This document shows positions 46,717 to 55,514 of a stretch of 55,815 nt of DNA, in pieces. The translations under genes and the position numbers were made by a program. How positions within the stretch are numbered: the stretch's first letter is position 1; every line of letters begins with the position of its first letter. This DNA is from Flavobacteriales bacterium (GTDB lineage: Bacteria > Bacteroidota > Bacteroidia > Flavobacteriales > Flavobacteriaceae): positions 1 to 55,815 of the forward strand of contig JABMNH010000039.1 of assembly GCA_013205245.1 (NCBI GenBank), written 5' to 3'. A model generated the notes under the pieces. The model ran no database searches, was not told where the DNA came from, and was given only the letters and a program-made list of their open reading frames with translations.

Positions 46717-48150
46717 ATGAATTTAGAAATGTTTTTAAAAATGCAAAACGAACTACTTTTGGTAGGCTTGTTACTTGCAGTACTTATAGGAGAAATCATC
46801 ACTTCTCAAAAATCAAAAGTAAAGCTCATTAATGTTACCATTATTGGTTTTGCTCTTGTAACCCTTATCGGATTTATCTACCAGCCCACACAAGGCAGTA
46901 TTTTTGGTGGCATGTTTCGTACAAATGCGCTCATACAATTGCTTAAAAACGGTTTAAATGTAGGTGTGTTAATTATTTTGATGCAATCTGCAGGATGGTT
47001 AAAAGAGAGTTTAGTCCCACAAAAAAAATCGGCAGAATTTTTTATGCTCATGTTTTCATCCGTTATCGGATTGAACTTTATGATATCATCAGGCGATTTC
47101 TTAATGTTTTATGTGGCCTTAGAATTGTCTACCTTACCCGTAGCCGCTTTAGCTTCTTATAACGCTTACAAACGTCAATCAGCCGAAGCTGGTATCAAAC
47201 TGATTCTATCGGCAACCCTAGCAAGCGGATTGGCCTTATTTGGCATCTCTTTTTTATATGGTGCCACAGGGGCGCTTTACTTTGATGACATGGCCAATTT
47301 ATTACAAATGTCAAACCTCACCATTTTAGGTTTGGTGTTCTTTTTTGCCGGATTAAGTTTTAAAGTATCACTTGTGCCTTTCCATTTCTGGACAGCCGAT
47401 GTTTACGAAGGATCACCAATAAACGTTACCTCATACTTATCGGTTATCTCAAAAGGTGCCGCTGTTTTCATCATGATGTTTATCTTGTTTAACGTGTTTA
47501 AAGCGTTTACTTCTATATGGCAACCTATGTTATACGGTGTGGCAATTGCCACCATGTTTGTAGGGAATTTATTTGCACTGAGACAACAAAATTTAAAACG
47601 CTTCTTGGCTTTTTCTTCTGTAGCTCAAGCCGGATTTATGCTCTTAGGTATTCTTAATGGCGGGGTGTTAGGTGCCACGTCTGTTGTTTATTTTGTGTTG
47701 GTGTATATGTTCTCTAATTTAGGTGCTTTTGGTGTGGTACAAGCCATTTCTCATAAAACAGGCAAAGAAAATATGAAAGATTACGAAGGCCTCTACAGAA
47801 CAAACCCACTATTGAGTTTGATTATGATGTTAGGTCTGTTTTCGTTAGCCGGAATTCCACCCGTTGCCGGATTCTTTGGCAAGTTCTTTTTGTTTACCGC
47901 TGCTGCCGGAAAAGGCTATTATATCTTGGTATTTATTGCTGTAGTAAACGCAACCATTTCTCTTTATTATTATTTAAAAGTAATACGCGCCATGTTTTTA
48001 CGTGTGTCAGACAACCCGATTCCTTATTTTAAAAACGATATTTTTATGAAATTAGGTTTGGCTTCAGCCGCCGCAGGTATTTTAGTTTTAGGTTTGTACA
48101 GCCCTTTATTTGAGTATGTTCAAAGCATTAGTAATTTAATTTTTAATTAA
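46717..48150 (+). CDS. nuoN: Complex I subunit N
   Basis: The 477-aa antiporter-like subunit is the innermost pump. It has ALELSTLPVAALASY and PFHFWTADVYEGSPINVTSYLS motifs. The length is full. It completes an 11-subunit set (A, B, C, D, H, I, J, K, L, M, N). Confidence 0.95.
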   Translation: MNLEMFLKMQNELLLVGLLLAVLIGEIITSQKSKVKLINVTIIGFALVTLIGFIYQPTQGSIFGGMFRTNALIQLLKNGLNVGVLIILMQSAGWLKESLVPQKKSAEFFMLMFSSVIGLNFMISSGDFLMFYVALELSTLPVAALASYNAYKRQSAEAGIKLILSATLASGLALFGISFLYGATGALYFDDMANLLQMSNLTILGLVFFFAGLSFKVSLVPFHFWTADVYEGSPINVTSYLSVISKGAAVFIMMFILFNVFKAFTSIWQPMLYGVAIATMFVGNLFALRQQNLKRFLAFSSVAQAGFMLLGILNGGVLGATSVVYFVLVYMFSNLGAFGVVQAISHKTGKENMKDYEGLYRTNPLLSLIMMLGLFSLAGIPPVAGFFGKFFLFTAAAGKGYYILVFIAVVNATISLYYYLKVIRAMFLRVSDNPIPYFKNDIFMKLGLASAAAGILVLGLYSPLFEYVQSISNLIFN

Positions 48151-48156
48151 AAAGTT

Positions 48157-48480
48157 ATGGCATTAGCAGGAAAACACAGTTTTGGAACGATTGGCGAAAC
48201 ACGCGTTACTTTTGTTGAAAAAAAGATAGAAGAAGGCCGCAAAGACTTTTTAAAAGCCTTACTAGAATTAAACGGATTTGAAGTTGTTGTTGAAGAAGAA
48301 AAACGCAAAACAGACGAAGACCCACAACTCTATACCGTTGCCGTAACCGATATGACTTTTAACCCCACTGTTTGGGTTTTTAGCCGCCGTTTAAAAACTG
48401 CCGATGGCCATAAAGTAACCCAAGATTATTGGAACCAAGTAGGCACAGCAACCAAACCACAATATTGGAAAAATAACTAA
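48157..48480 (+). CDS. Uncharacterised 107-aa protein at the end of the nuo operon
   Basis: The 107-aa soluble protein starts 6 bases after nuoN and ends just before the operon terminator, so it is co-transcribed with complex I. It has no membrane segment, no cysteine and no known motif that I recognise. It reads as a helix (VEKKIEEGRKDFLKALLELNG) followed by beta strands ending in a Trp-rich tail (VWVF, DYWNQ, QYWKNN). I cannot assign a function. Its place suggests an accessory subunit or an assembly factor of the truncated complex. Confidence 0.7.
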   Translation: MALAGKHSFGTIGETRVTFVEKKIEEGRKDFLKALLELNGFEVVVEEEKRKTDEDPQLYTVAVTDMTFNPTVWVFSRRLKTADGHKVTQDYWNQVGTATKPQYWKNN

Positions 48481-48509
48481 GATTTAAAATTTACCGATAG
48501 TAACATAAC

Positions 48510-48546
48510 AACCTCGTAGGTTTTAAAAATCTGCGAGGTTTCTTTT
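48510..48546 (+). terminator. Terminator of the nuo operon
   Basis: AACCTCGTAG (48510-48519) pairs with CTGCGAGGTT (48531-48540) with one G-U pair, then a TCTTTT run. It lies 29 bases after the stop of the last gene in the operon. Confidence 0.82.
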
Positions 48547-48671
48547 ACAAAACAGTTTAATCTATAGCACTGATTTCCCATTTTTTTTCCATTCAAAATC
48601 AATACTCTAAAAGTTCTAGCTTATTTGTATTTTAGCGCACAGAAACATCCTATAAATAGCAATTAACTGGC

Positions 48672-49724
48672 ATGAGTATTTTAAAAAATATCGATGTATT
48701 AAGACGGGGCTTAATGCATGTAATAACCAAAAACATTGGCAATTCAAATCACACCCACAAGGTTGATTTAAATGGGGAAGTTGCTGTTAAGCGGGTTTTA
48801 ATTTGCCGTCCCAATCACAGGTTAGGAAACCTGTTGTTAATGACACCAATTGTAGAAGAGGTTATAGCTACTTTTCCAGACTGTAAAATTGATCTTTTTA
48901 TAAAAGGCAATTTAGGACCTATTATCTTTAAGAATTACGACAATGTTGAGAACATTATTCACCTGCCAAGAAAAGCTTTTAAAGAATTATTAAATTATTT
49001 TAAAGTTTGGATATCTATTAAAAAACAACGCTATGATTTGGTTATAAATGTGGTAACGGGTTCGTCATCTGGCAGGCTTGCTACTAAATATTCAAATTCA
49101 AAATATAAAGTTTTTGGTGATGTTGCAGAAAAAGACCAATCTCAATATGACAATTACGCACATATAGCCAAAAAACCAGTGTATAGTTTTAGAGACTATT
49201 TTAAAAATTTGGAGACCGTAAAAAACAAAATAGATGTGCCGTCAATAAATCTAAAATTAAGCGCAGACGAAATTGCCGAAGGCAAAAAAATAGTCAACTC
49301 ATTGGTGGATAAAAATAAAAAAACGATTTGTATTTTCACTTTTGCCACAGATGACAAATGCTATTCTGAAGCTTGGTGGTTAATTTTTTATGATAAATTA
49401 ACAACAACATTCCCCGATTATAACATCCTTGAAGTGTTACCTGTAGAAAATATTTCGATGATAAACTTTAAAGCACCCTCATTTTACAGTAAAGATATTC
49501 GTGAAATTGCGTCGGTATTTGCCAATACGGCCATTTTTATTGGTGCCGATAGCGGTATTATGCATTTGGCTAGTGCTGCACAAATACCAACTGTTGGCTT
49601 GTTTTCGCGCTACAATCAAAATGAATATCAGCCCTATAATAACAACAGCATCGCTGTTAATACCAATCTTATTTATGATGTTGCCTGTGTTAAAATAGTA
49701 AAAGACATTCTTGATAAACAATAA
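48672..49724 (+). CDS. Glycosyltransferase family 9 (heptosyltransferase-like)
   Basis: The 350-aa protein has the GT9 N-terminal pattern CRPNHRLGNLLLMTPIVEEV and the C-terminal GADSGIMHLASAAQIPTVGLF, which binds the nucleotide sugar. GT9 enzymes add heptose or related sugars to lipopolysaccharide core from ADP-sugars. It has no membrane segment. The next gene, a GT39-type membrane protein, starts 5 bases after its stop, so both probably serve envelope glycan assembly. Confidence 0.85.
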   Translation: MSILKNIDVLRRGLMHVITKNIGNSNHTHKVDLNGEVAVKRVLICRPNHRLGNLLLMTPIVEEVIATFPDCKIDLFIKGNLGPIIFKNYDNVENIIHLPRKAFKELLNYFKVWISIKKQRYDLVINVVTGSSSGRLATKYSNSKYKVFGDVAEKDQSQYDNYAHIAKKPVYSFRDYFKNLETVKNKIDVPSINLKLSADEIAEGKKIVNSLVDKNKKTICIFTFATDDKCYSEAWWLIFYDKLTTTFPDYNILEVLPVENISMINFKAPSFYSKDIREIASVFANTAIFIGADSGIMHLASAAQIPTVGLFSRYNQNEYQPYNNNSIAVNTNLIYDVACVKIVKDILDKQ

Positions 49725-49729
49725 TTTAA

Positions 49730-51433
49730 ATGACTTTGATAGGGAAAAATAAAAAATTCAATTTATTCATTATTGGCCTTGTCATTATCAATCTGCTGCA
49801 ATCGTTTTTAACACCTGTTATTAAAGATGAGGCTTATTACTGGAGCTGGTCACAGCATCTAGATTGGGGCTTTTTTGACCATCCACCCATGGTGGCATTT
49901 ATCATAAAATTGAGTTCTTTTTTCTTTACTGGAGGCCTAGGAGTCAGATTTATAACAGTGTTGCTAAGTGCATTGATGGTTAAAGTTATTTGGGAATTAA
50001 TTCCCGAAAAAAATAAGGAACACAAATATGCTGAATTGATATTTTTTACGATTCTGTTTTCGATGCCCTTCTTTAATCTTTATGGTTTTGTAACAACGCC
50101 AGATGCGCCACTCCTTTTTTTTAGCGCCCTCTACTTATTGGCCTTTAAGAAAATTGAAGAAAAAGACAATTTATTTAATATATTATTTTTAAGTTTTGCA
50201 GCTGCATTATTGATTTATACAAAATATTTTGGAGGCATTGTTATTTTATTAAGCATTCTATTTAAACCAAAATTATTATTAAAAAGAAGTTCTTATATTG
50301 CTGGTATCGTGTCGTTAATATTATTAGCGCCTTATATTTTTTGGTTGTATAAAAACGATTTTATCACTTTAAATTACCACCTTTTTCAAAGAAAATCTAT
50401 TGGGTATTTTCAACCCAAATTTGTTTACGGCTATGTGCTGGGGACTTTAGGGGTTTTAAATCCGGGACTTATAATATTACTCCTTATTCAGATTTTTAAG
50501 AAAAAAATCGCATCTGATAAGCAAAGCACATTTATGATGCGGATGTTTGTTGGGTATCTGTTATTCTTTTTAATATATTCATTCAGAAGTTGGATAGAAG
50601 GCCATTGGGTGGCTTTCGCTACAATTCCAATGACTATTTTGTTGTACAATTTATCTGTTTTAAATCCTAAGGTATTATCAAAAGTAAAATATATTGGCAT
50701 CGTCAGTATTGTCCTCATTTTTGCACTTAGGATAGTGTTGGTATTACCACTTCCTTTAAAAACGGAATTCCATATTCAAAAGAAAGATTATTATGAATCT
50801 ATAGATAAGTTTGCAGCAGATAGGGTTGTTATTTTTATAAATTCTTATCAAAATGCTTCTAAATTTAATTTCTATACTGCTAAAAGATCCTTTTCGGTGA
50901 ATGACATTTTTTATCGTAAAAACCAATACGATTTATGGCATTTTGCGGATGAGATAGAAAATAAAAAAGTCATTTTTATTGGTGCAGGATCTTCCTCATT
51001 TACAGATAGCACAAAATTAGTAACGGGCGATTATGTAAAATATAAAGAGGTTGACAATTTCCGTTTAATAGGCGCATTAAAAGCCACTATGAGTAATCCT
51101 ATAAAAACGATTTATAGCAATCAAGCGGAGCATCTACAAGTGACAATATATAATCCTTATACTTACAATTTAGATCTAAATAAAGAGAACACACCTTATC
51201 AAATAGCACTAAATCTCGAAAAAGATAATAAAAATAATATTGTACCACTAAGTTTTGAAGATTCACAGAAACTTATGGCTAATCTTAGTAAGACTATAGA
51301 TGTAAGTTATAACTTAAATAATATTAAAGAGGGACATTACAAATTGTCAATAGTCATCAAAGATGACTATCTTTATTATAGGCAGATTAGTAAAAAATAC
51401 AAAGTAGAAGTTAAAAGTGCACTACCAGATTAA
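49730..51433 (+). CDS. Membrane glycosyltransferase family 39 (ArnT/PMT-like)
   Basis: The 567-aa protein has about 10 membrane helices in the first 350 residues, then a soluble C-terminal domain of about 200 residues. The acidic DEAYYWSWSQHLDWGFFDHPPMVAF loop after helix 1 is the family's catalytic hallmark. It uses a polyprenyl-phosphate sugar donor on the periplasmic side. The acceptor is unknown. Its stop overlaps by 4 bases the stop of the glycosyltransferase on the opposite strand. Confidence 0.85.
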   Translation: MTLIGKNKKFNLFIIGLVIINLLQSFLTPVIKDEAYYWSWSQHLDWGFFDHPPMVAFIIKLSSFFFTGGLGVRFITVLLSALMVKVIWELIPEKNKEHKYAELIFFTILFSMPFFNLYGFVTTPDAPLLFFSALYLLAFKKIEEKDNLFNILFLSFAAALLIYTKYFGGIVILLSILFKPKLLLKRSSYIAGIVSLILLAPYIFWLYKNDFITLNYHLFQRKSIGYFQPKFVYGYVLGTLGVLNPGLIILLLIQIFKKKIASDKQSTFMMRMFVGYLLFFLIYSFRSWIEGHWVAFATIPMTILLYNLSVLNPKVLSKVKYIGIVSIVLIFALRIVLVLPLPLKTEFHIQKKDYYESIDKFAADRVVIFINSYQNASKFNFYTAKRSFSVNDIFYRKNQYDLWHFADEIENKKVIFIGAGSSSFTDSTKLVTGDYVKYKEVDNFRLIGALKATMSNPIKTIYSNQAEHLQVTIYNPYTYNLDLNKENTPYQIALNLEKDNKNNIVPLSFEDSQKLMANLSKTIDVSYNLNNIKEGHYKLSIVIKDDYLYYRQISKKYKVEVKSALPD

Positions 51434-52443
51434 ATCAACGCCAATCTTTTTTGTGTGATATAATCGTACAAAATTTTATCAACAACCTGTTGTGTTTCAT
51501 TAGGGAACTGGAGTTGTACTTTATCAGGATTGTCAATCCAATTTTTAATAAGCACAATGTTTTTCTTTTTCAAGGATTTTAAAACAGGAACGCCCAAATC
51601 ACTTAAAGCCGCAGCGTTAAAATGCTGTTCGTATTGATTTTTCATTGGAATGACTAGCAACTTTTTCTTTAAATAAATGGCTTCTGCTGGGGTTTCAAAT
51701 CCGGCACCACATAATACGCCTTTACATGAAGCCATGCTTTTCTCAAATTTTTCACTATCAATTGGGTTGATATACACATTCTTTTTTTGATAGTATTCTT
51801 TGGTGTTTTTTGAAAAAACTTTCCATTTTACGCCTTTAATTTTAGAAAGGATTTTGATAATATTTTCATCAGAATAGGCGGGTAAATAAACTGTATAATG
51901 GTCTTTTTCTGTACGTTTTAACAAACGGATGTCACTTCTAATAATAGGCGTATAGATTTTAGCATCGTATTTTTTAAAATGAAAGCCATAATTAAAATGG
52001 CATCTGGCGTAATATTTTAAAATAAAATGTCCGATAAGATCGATATGAAAAGGTTTCGGAACATTTTTAAAAAACAAAGAACCTTGATGACTTAAAGACA
52101 CACTTTTTACACCTTTAAGCTGACAAGCCCAAGCAGAAATGGGTTCGAAATCGTTTATAACCAAATCGTATTTTTCTACAGGGCAGTTCCGAATTTCTTT
52201 TATAAGGTTAAAAAGAGAGTTGTTTTTTATTGTTTTATAGTAATCTATACCGCCATTTTTTCCAAAATAAAAACTTAAACCCCTATAGATATATTTTATT
52301 TTATAAGGCAAAATTATTTCGGCTTGTGTGCCGCTTACTAAAACATCAACCTGTCCTCTGTTGAGCAATTTTGGTAATATTTCTTTGGCTCTGCTTGAAT
52401 GTCCGTTGCCCGTGCTTTGTATGGCGTATAATATTTTCATCAA
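51430..52443 (-). CDS. TIGR00661-like glycosyltransferase
   Basis: The 337-aa protein begins ILYAIQSTGNGHSSRAKEI, the GNGH-type N-terminal loop of MurG/MGT-like GT-B enzymes (MJ1255 family). The C-terminal CGAGFETPAEAIYLKKKLLVIPMKNQYEQ is the donor-binding segment with a Gly-rich turn. It has no membrane helix. Its ATG overlaps the stop of the phosphoesterase gene upstream (ATGA), so the two are coupled. Substrates are unknown; a glycolipid role is inferred from the neighbours. Confidence 0.78.
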   Translation of the reverse strand: MMKILYAIQSTGNGHSSRAKEILPKLLNRGQVDVLVSGTQAEIILPYKIKYIYRGLSFYFGKNGGIDYYKTIKNNSLFNLIKEIRNCPVEKYDLVINDFEPISAWACQLKGVKSVSLSHQGSLFFKNVPKPFHIDLIGHFILKYYARCHFNYGFHFKKYDAKIYTPIIRSDIRLLKRTEKDHYTVYLPAYSDENIIKILSKIKGVKWKVFSKNTKEYYQKKNVYINPIDSEKFEKSMASCKGVLCGAGFETPAEAIYLKKKLLVIPMKNQYEQHFNAAALSDLGVPVLKSLKKKNIVLIKNWIDNPDKVQLQFPNETQQVVDKILYDYITQKRLALI

Positions 52444-53300
52444 ACAGTAAAATTAAAATCGGCTAGTAACTGACTAAATATTTCTTTTGAAGATTTGTCT
52501 AATAAATCTGAGTCATCTAATATTTGAGTCTCCTTAGATGTGTAATGTGCCTCAGAATAATGATAGATTTTCCAGCTTTTATCGCAATATTCTAAAGCGG
52601 TTAAATTCTCTACCCAATCGCCAGAATTTAAGTAAGTAACAGTGCCATTTGACGTTTTTATATCTTTAATGATGGGCTGATGGATATGCCCACAAGCAAC
52701 ATAATTGTAATTTTTATCTATGGCGATGTTTGCTGCGGTAAGCTCAAAATTATCTATGAATTTCACGGCAGATTTCACACCATCTTTAATCTTTTTTGAA
52801 AGTGATACTTTGCCACGTCCAAACAAAGAACTTATATAATTTACCAAAGTGTTTATTAGGATAAGTAGGTCATATCCTTTGCCGCCAAGTTTTGCCAACC
52901 ATTTGGTGTGTTTCATCGTTACATCAAAAACATCGCCATGAAAAAACCACGCTTTTTTACCATCCAATTCTAATACAACTTTATTTCTTATTGAAAATGA
53001 GCCTATTTCAAAATCAACAAATTTTCGCAACATTTCGTCATGATTCCCTGTGATGTAATAAACCGCTTTCCCCTCAGAAATCCAGCCAATAATATATTTA
53101 ATGACCTTCATATGTGCTTTTGGCCAATAGCGTTTGCTAAATTGCCAAATGTCAATAATGTCGCCATTTAGAATGACCTTTTCGGGATTTATACTTTTTA
53201 AGTAATGTAAAAGTTCTTTGGCATGGCATCCGTAAGTGCCAAGATGCACGTCAGAAATAACAACAAGATCAATTTTTCTTTTCTGATTTTTTTTATCCAC
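52440..53300 (-). CDS. LpxH-like metallophosphoesterase
   Basis: The 286-aa calcineurin-type phosphoesterase has its metal-binding motifs in order: D17-x-H19 (SDVHLG), NGDIID (D47), GNHDE (N86, H87), HGDVFD and GHIHQP. It matches the UDP-2,3-diacylglucosamine hydrolase (LpxH) group, which makes lipid X in lipid A synthesis. It is longer than E. coli LpxH and could instead act on another pyrophosphate. It is translationally coupled to the glycosyltransferase that follows. Confidence 0.78.
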   Translation of the reverse strand: MDKKNQKRKIDLVVISDVHLGTYGCHAKELLHYLKSINPEKVILNGDIIDIWQFSKRYWPKAHMKVIKYIIGWISEGKAVYYITGNHDEMLRKFVDFEIGSFSIRNKVVLELDGKKAWFFHGDVFDVTMKHTKWLAKLGGKGYDLLILINTLVNYISSLFGRGKVSLSKKIKDGVKSAVKFIDNFELTAANIAIDKNYNYVACGHIHQPIIKDIKTSNGTVTYLNSGDWVENLTALEYCDKSWKIYHYSEAHYTSKETQILDDSDLLDKSSKEIFSQLLADFNFTV

Positions 53301-53471
53301 GTATCACTTATAATTGTAGCGCAATTAATGAATTTAGTATTATTAAAGGGTTTTGTAAATATTAAATATTAGTTATTAATTGATTGCATTTTTCTGTTAA
53401 TGTTAAGAAATAATATTTAAAAGTTACAATTATACAAGAGGCATGTTAGCCATGCCTACTTTAAAAATTAA

Positions 53472-53479
53472 TATATTTG
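53472..53479 (+). promoter_or_regulatory. Minus-7 element for yebC
   Basis: TATATTTG matches TAnnTTTG, 25 bases upstream of the ATG at 53505. Confidence 0.45.
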
Positions 53480-53504
53480 CAAATAGAATAAATATGATAT
53501 AAAA

Positions 53505-54257
53505 ATGAGTGGACATAGTAAATTTGCCAATATAAAACACAGAAAAGGAGCACAGGACGCTAAAAGAGGTAAAATATTTACCAGAATTATAAAAGATATT
53601 ACCATTGCCGTTAAAGAAGGTGGTGGTCCAGATGCAGATACAAATCCGAGTTTGCGTCGTGCTATTGCCAATTCAAAAGGTGCTAATATGCCAAAAGACA
53701 CGGTAGATCGTGCTATTAAAAAGGCTTCTGGTGCTGATGCCGCAAATTATCAAGAACTAACTTTTGAAGGATATGGCCCTAATGGCATCGCCTTTTTTAT
53801 AGAATGTTTAACAGATAATACCAATAGAAGCGTGGCCAATGTGCGTTCAATTTTCAGTAAAAATGGTGGTGAGCTAGGTAAAAACGGCTCTTTAGAATTT
53901 ATATTCGACAGAAAAGGTGTTTTTAATTTAGATCGTACCGCTTTAGAAATGGACGTAGAAGAATTAGAAATGGAATTAATTGACGGCGGTGCTCAAGATT
54001 TTGAAGTTGAAGATGATATTATTACCGTTTACACCGATTTCTCTGATTTTGGTTTGATGTCTACGACACTAGAAAAACTAAATATAGAACCTAAAAGTGC
54101 CGAATTAGAGCGGATTCCAAATGACACAAAAGAATTGCCTTTGCACAAAGCGCAATCTATTTTAAATTTGGCCGAAAATTTTGAAGAAGATGATGATGTT
54201 CAAAATGTGTTTCATAATTTAGAAATCACAGACGAACTAATCGCATCATTAGAATAA
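53505..54257 (+). CDS. yebC: YebC/PmpR family protein
   Basis: The 250-aa three-domain protein starts MSGHSKFANIKHRKGAQDAKRGKIFTR, the family signature, and contains GYGPNGIAFFIECLTDN and an acidic C-terminal domain (DVEELEMELIDGGAQDFEV). It is a TACO1-type translation factor that helps ribosomes through polyproline stretches and has also been described as a DNA-binding regulator. It is transcribed alone. Confidence 0.95.
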   Translation: MSGHSKFANIKHRKGAQDAKRGKIFTRIIKDITIAVKEGGGPDADTNPSLRRAIANSKGANMPKDTVDRAIKKASGADAANYQELTFEGYGPNGIAFFIECLTDNTNRSVANVRSIFSKNGGELGKNGSLEFIFDRKGVFNLDRTALEMDVEELEMELIDGGAQDFEVEDDIITVYTDFSDFGLMSTTLEKLNIEPKSAELERIPNDTKELPLHKAQSILNLAENFEEDDDVQNVFHNLEITDELIASLE

Positions 54258-54283
54258 AACAGTAATTTTAAACTGACTCAAAT

Positions 54284-54313
54284 GTCATATTGAGCGCAGT
54301 CGAAATATCTTGC
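54284..54313. repeat. Fragment of a dispersed GTCATATTGAGCGCAGTCGAAAT-type repeat
   Basis: The bases GTCATATTGAGCGCAGTCGA resemble a repeat commonly seen between genes in flavobacteria. Only one arm is visible, so it may be a degenerate copy. Confidence 0.4.
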
Positions 54314-54349
54314 TTATTATAATTTAAAATTCTAAAATTTTCACAAAGC

Positions 54350-54376
54350 AAAAAAGCCTCTATTTAGAGGCTTTTT
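54350..54376. terminator. Bidirectional terminator between yebC and a small membrane gene
   Basis: A perfect stem AAAAAAGCCTCTA/TAGAGGCTTTTTT with a 2-base turn, flanked by A and T runs, lies between convergent stops. Confidence 0.87.
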
Positions 54377-54396
54377 TGTTAAATGCTAAGTGCAAA

Positions 54397-54726
54397 TTAT
54401 TTTTCTTTCTTGTCCTCCATATAGTGATTGCCAATTAAAAAGGCACCACCAAAGAAGAAAATCATCGAAAAGTAAGCCACCTCTTCTGGTAAACTTGTAG
54501 TTTCGGCAATTATTGAGCCTATCAATAGACCTATAGCTACACCAACGGCTAACATTCCGAATTTTAAGGTATAACCTTTGTTTTGTTTTTTTGTTAAAAA
54601 CATTGAGGCGTCGGCCCCCTTATCAATCATAGATAGTCGCTCTTTGTTTCGTGTTGTTAAAAACACATAAAAAACGCCAAAAATACAGGCAAAAACAATT
54701 AATGGAATTAAAATAGCTTCATTCAT
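54397..54726 (-). CDS. DUF6249-like small membrane protein
   Basis: The 109-aa protein has three membrane helices (about 5-24, 54-74 and 82-100) with a conserved loop RNKERLSMIDKGAD between helices 1 and 2. This pattern fits DUF6249, often found beside ECF sigma factors in Bacteroidota. It is divergent from the sigma factor at 54866, which fits that habit. The function is unknown. Confidence 0.7.
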   Translation of the reverse strand: MNEAILIPLIVFACIFGVFYVFLTTRNKERLSMIDKGADASMFLTKKQNKGYTLKFGMLAVGVAIGLLIGSIIAETTSLPEEVAYFSMIFFFGGAFLIGNHYMEDKKEK

Positions 54727-54865
54727 TTTATAAGATTTTTAAATTAATATTCTGTTTCATAACCTATGACGCTTATATTTAAATTTGGGTTACAAAAAAT
54801 CAAGAAAAATTTATTTTTACTTAATTCTGTAACCTATTTTGTAATTTGTACGTCTTAATAGTAAC

Positions 54866-55108
54866 ATGTCAAATAACCAAGATCAAATATACATTGCCAA
54901 AGTGTTGAGTGGTAACACACAAGCCTATACTTATTTGGTAGAGACTTACAAAGATTATGTCTTTACTATTGCGGTTAATATTGTTAAGAGTAGAGAAGAT
55001 GCCGAAGATATTGCACAAGATGTATTTATAAAAGCTTTTAAACAATTGCACACCTTTAAAGGCGATTCTAAATTTTCGACTTGGCTTTATTCCTGTCATT
55101 CAAATTAA
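54866..55108 (+). pseudogene. ECF-type sigma factor, truncated after region 2
   Basis: About 74 residues match sigma-70 family region 2, with DAEDIAQDVFIKAFKQL and FKGDSKFSTWLY as the core and DNA-melting helices. A normal ECF factor continues with RIAYN and region 4 (about 170-190 aa in total). Here the match stops at Y75, and the frame then runs into four foreign codons and a stop at 55108. From about 55089 the DNA encodes HypB in another frame. The truncated protein lacks region 4 and cannot recognise a minus-35 element, so it is called broken. Confidence 0.85.
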
Positions 55109-55508
55109 CACAGGAAAAGGCTGTCATTTAGAAAGCGATATGGTTTATAGCGCCGTTAAAAAATTAGACATTCAGAACAATGCGGTTTTAATGATAGAAA
55201 ATGTGGGTAATTTGGTGTGTCCTTCTATGTTTGATTTGGGCGAAAGCAAACGCGTTGTTATCATCAGCACAACAGAAGGCGAAGACAAGCCTATAAAATA
55301 TCCCGATATGTTTCATACGGCAGATATTTGCATTATCAATAAAATAGATTTGCTGCCTTACGTTAATACGGATGTGAATAAACTTAAAAATTACGCTTTA
55401 CAAGTGAATCCTAATTTACAATTTTTCGAAGTTTCGGCTACAAAAGGGATAGGTATGGATGAATGGTATGGCTGGTTAAAATCACAAATTCAAAACTTTA
55501 AATCTTAA
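55089..55508 (+). pseudogene. hypB: hypB, 5'-truncated hydrogenase nickel incorporation GTPase
   Basis: The sequence from about 55092 encodes PVIQINTGKGCHLES, then IENVGNLVCPSMFDLGE (metal-binding Cys, G3 region), TTEGEDKPIKYP, INKIDLLPY (G4 NKID) and SATKGIGMDEW, to the end of HypB. The first half, with the His-rich tail and the P-loop (GxxGxGKT), is absent. The remaining frame has only an internal ATG at 55140. Without the P-loop it cannot bind GTP. It is joined out of frame to the sigma factor. Confidence 0.88.
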
Positions 55509-55514
55509 ATCAAC

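Noticed and set aside
55092-55508. A functional sigma factor-HypB fusion protein
   Set aside because: The two parts are in different frames, a stop at 55108 ends the sigma frame, and HypB lacks its P-loop half. It is a break, not a fusion.
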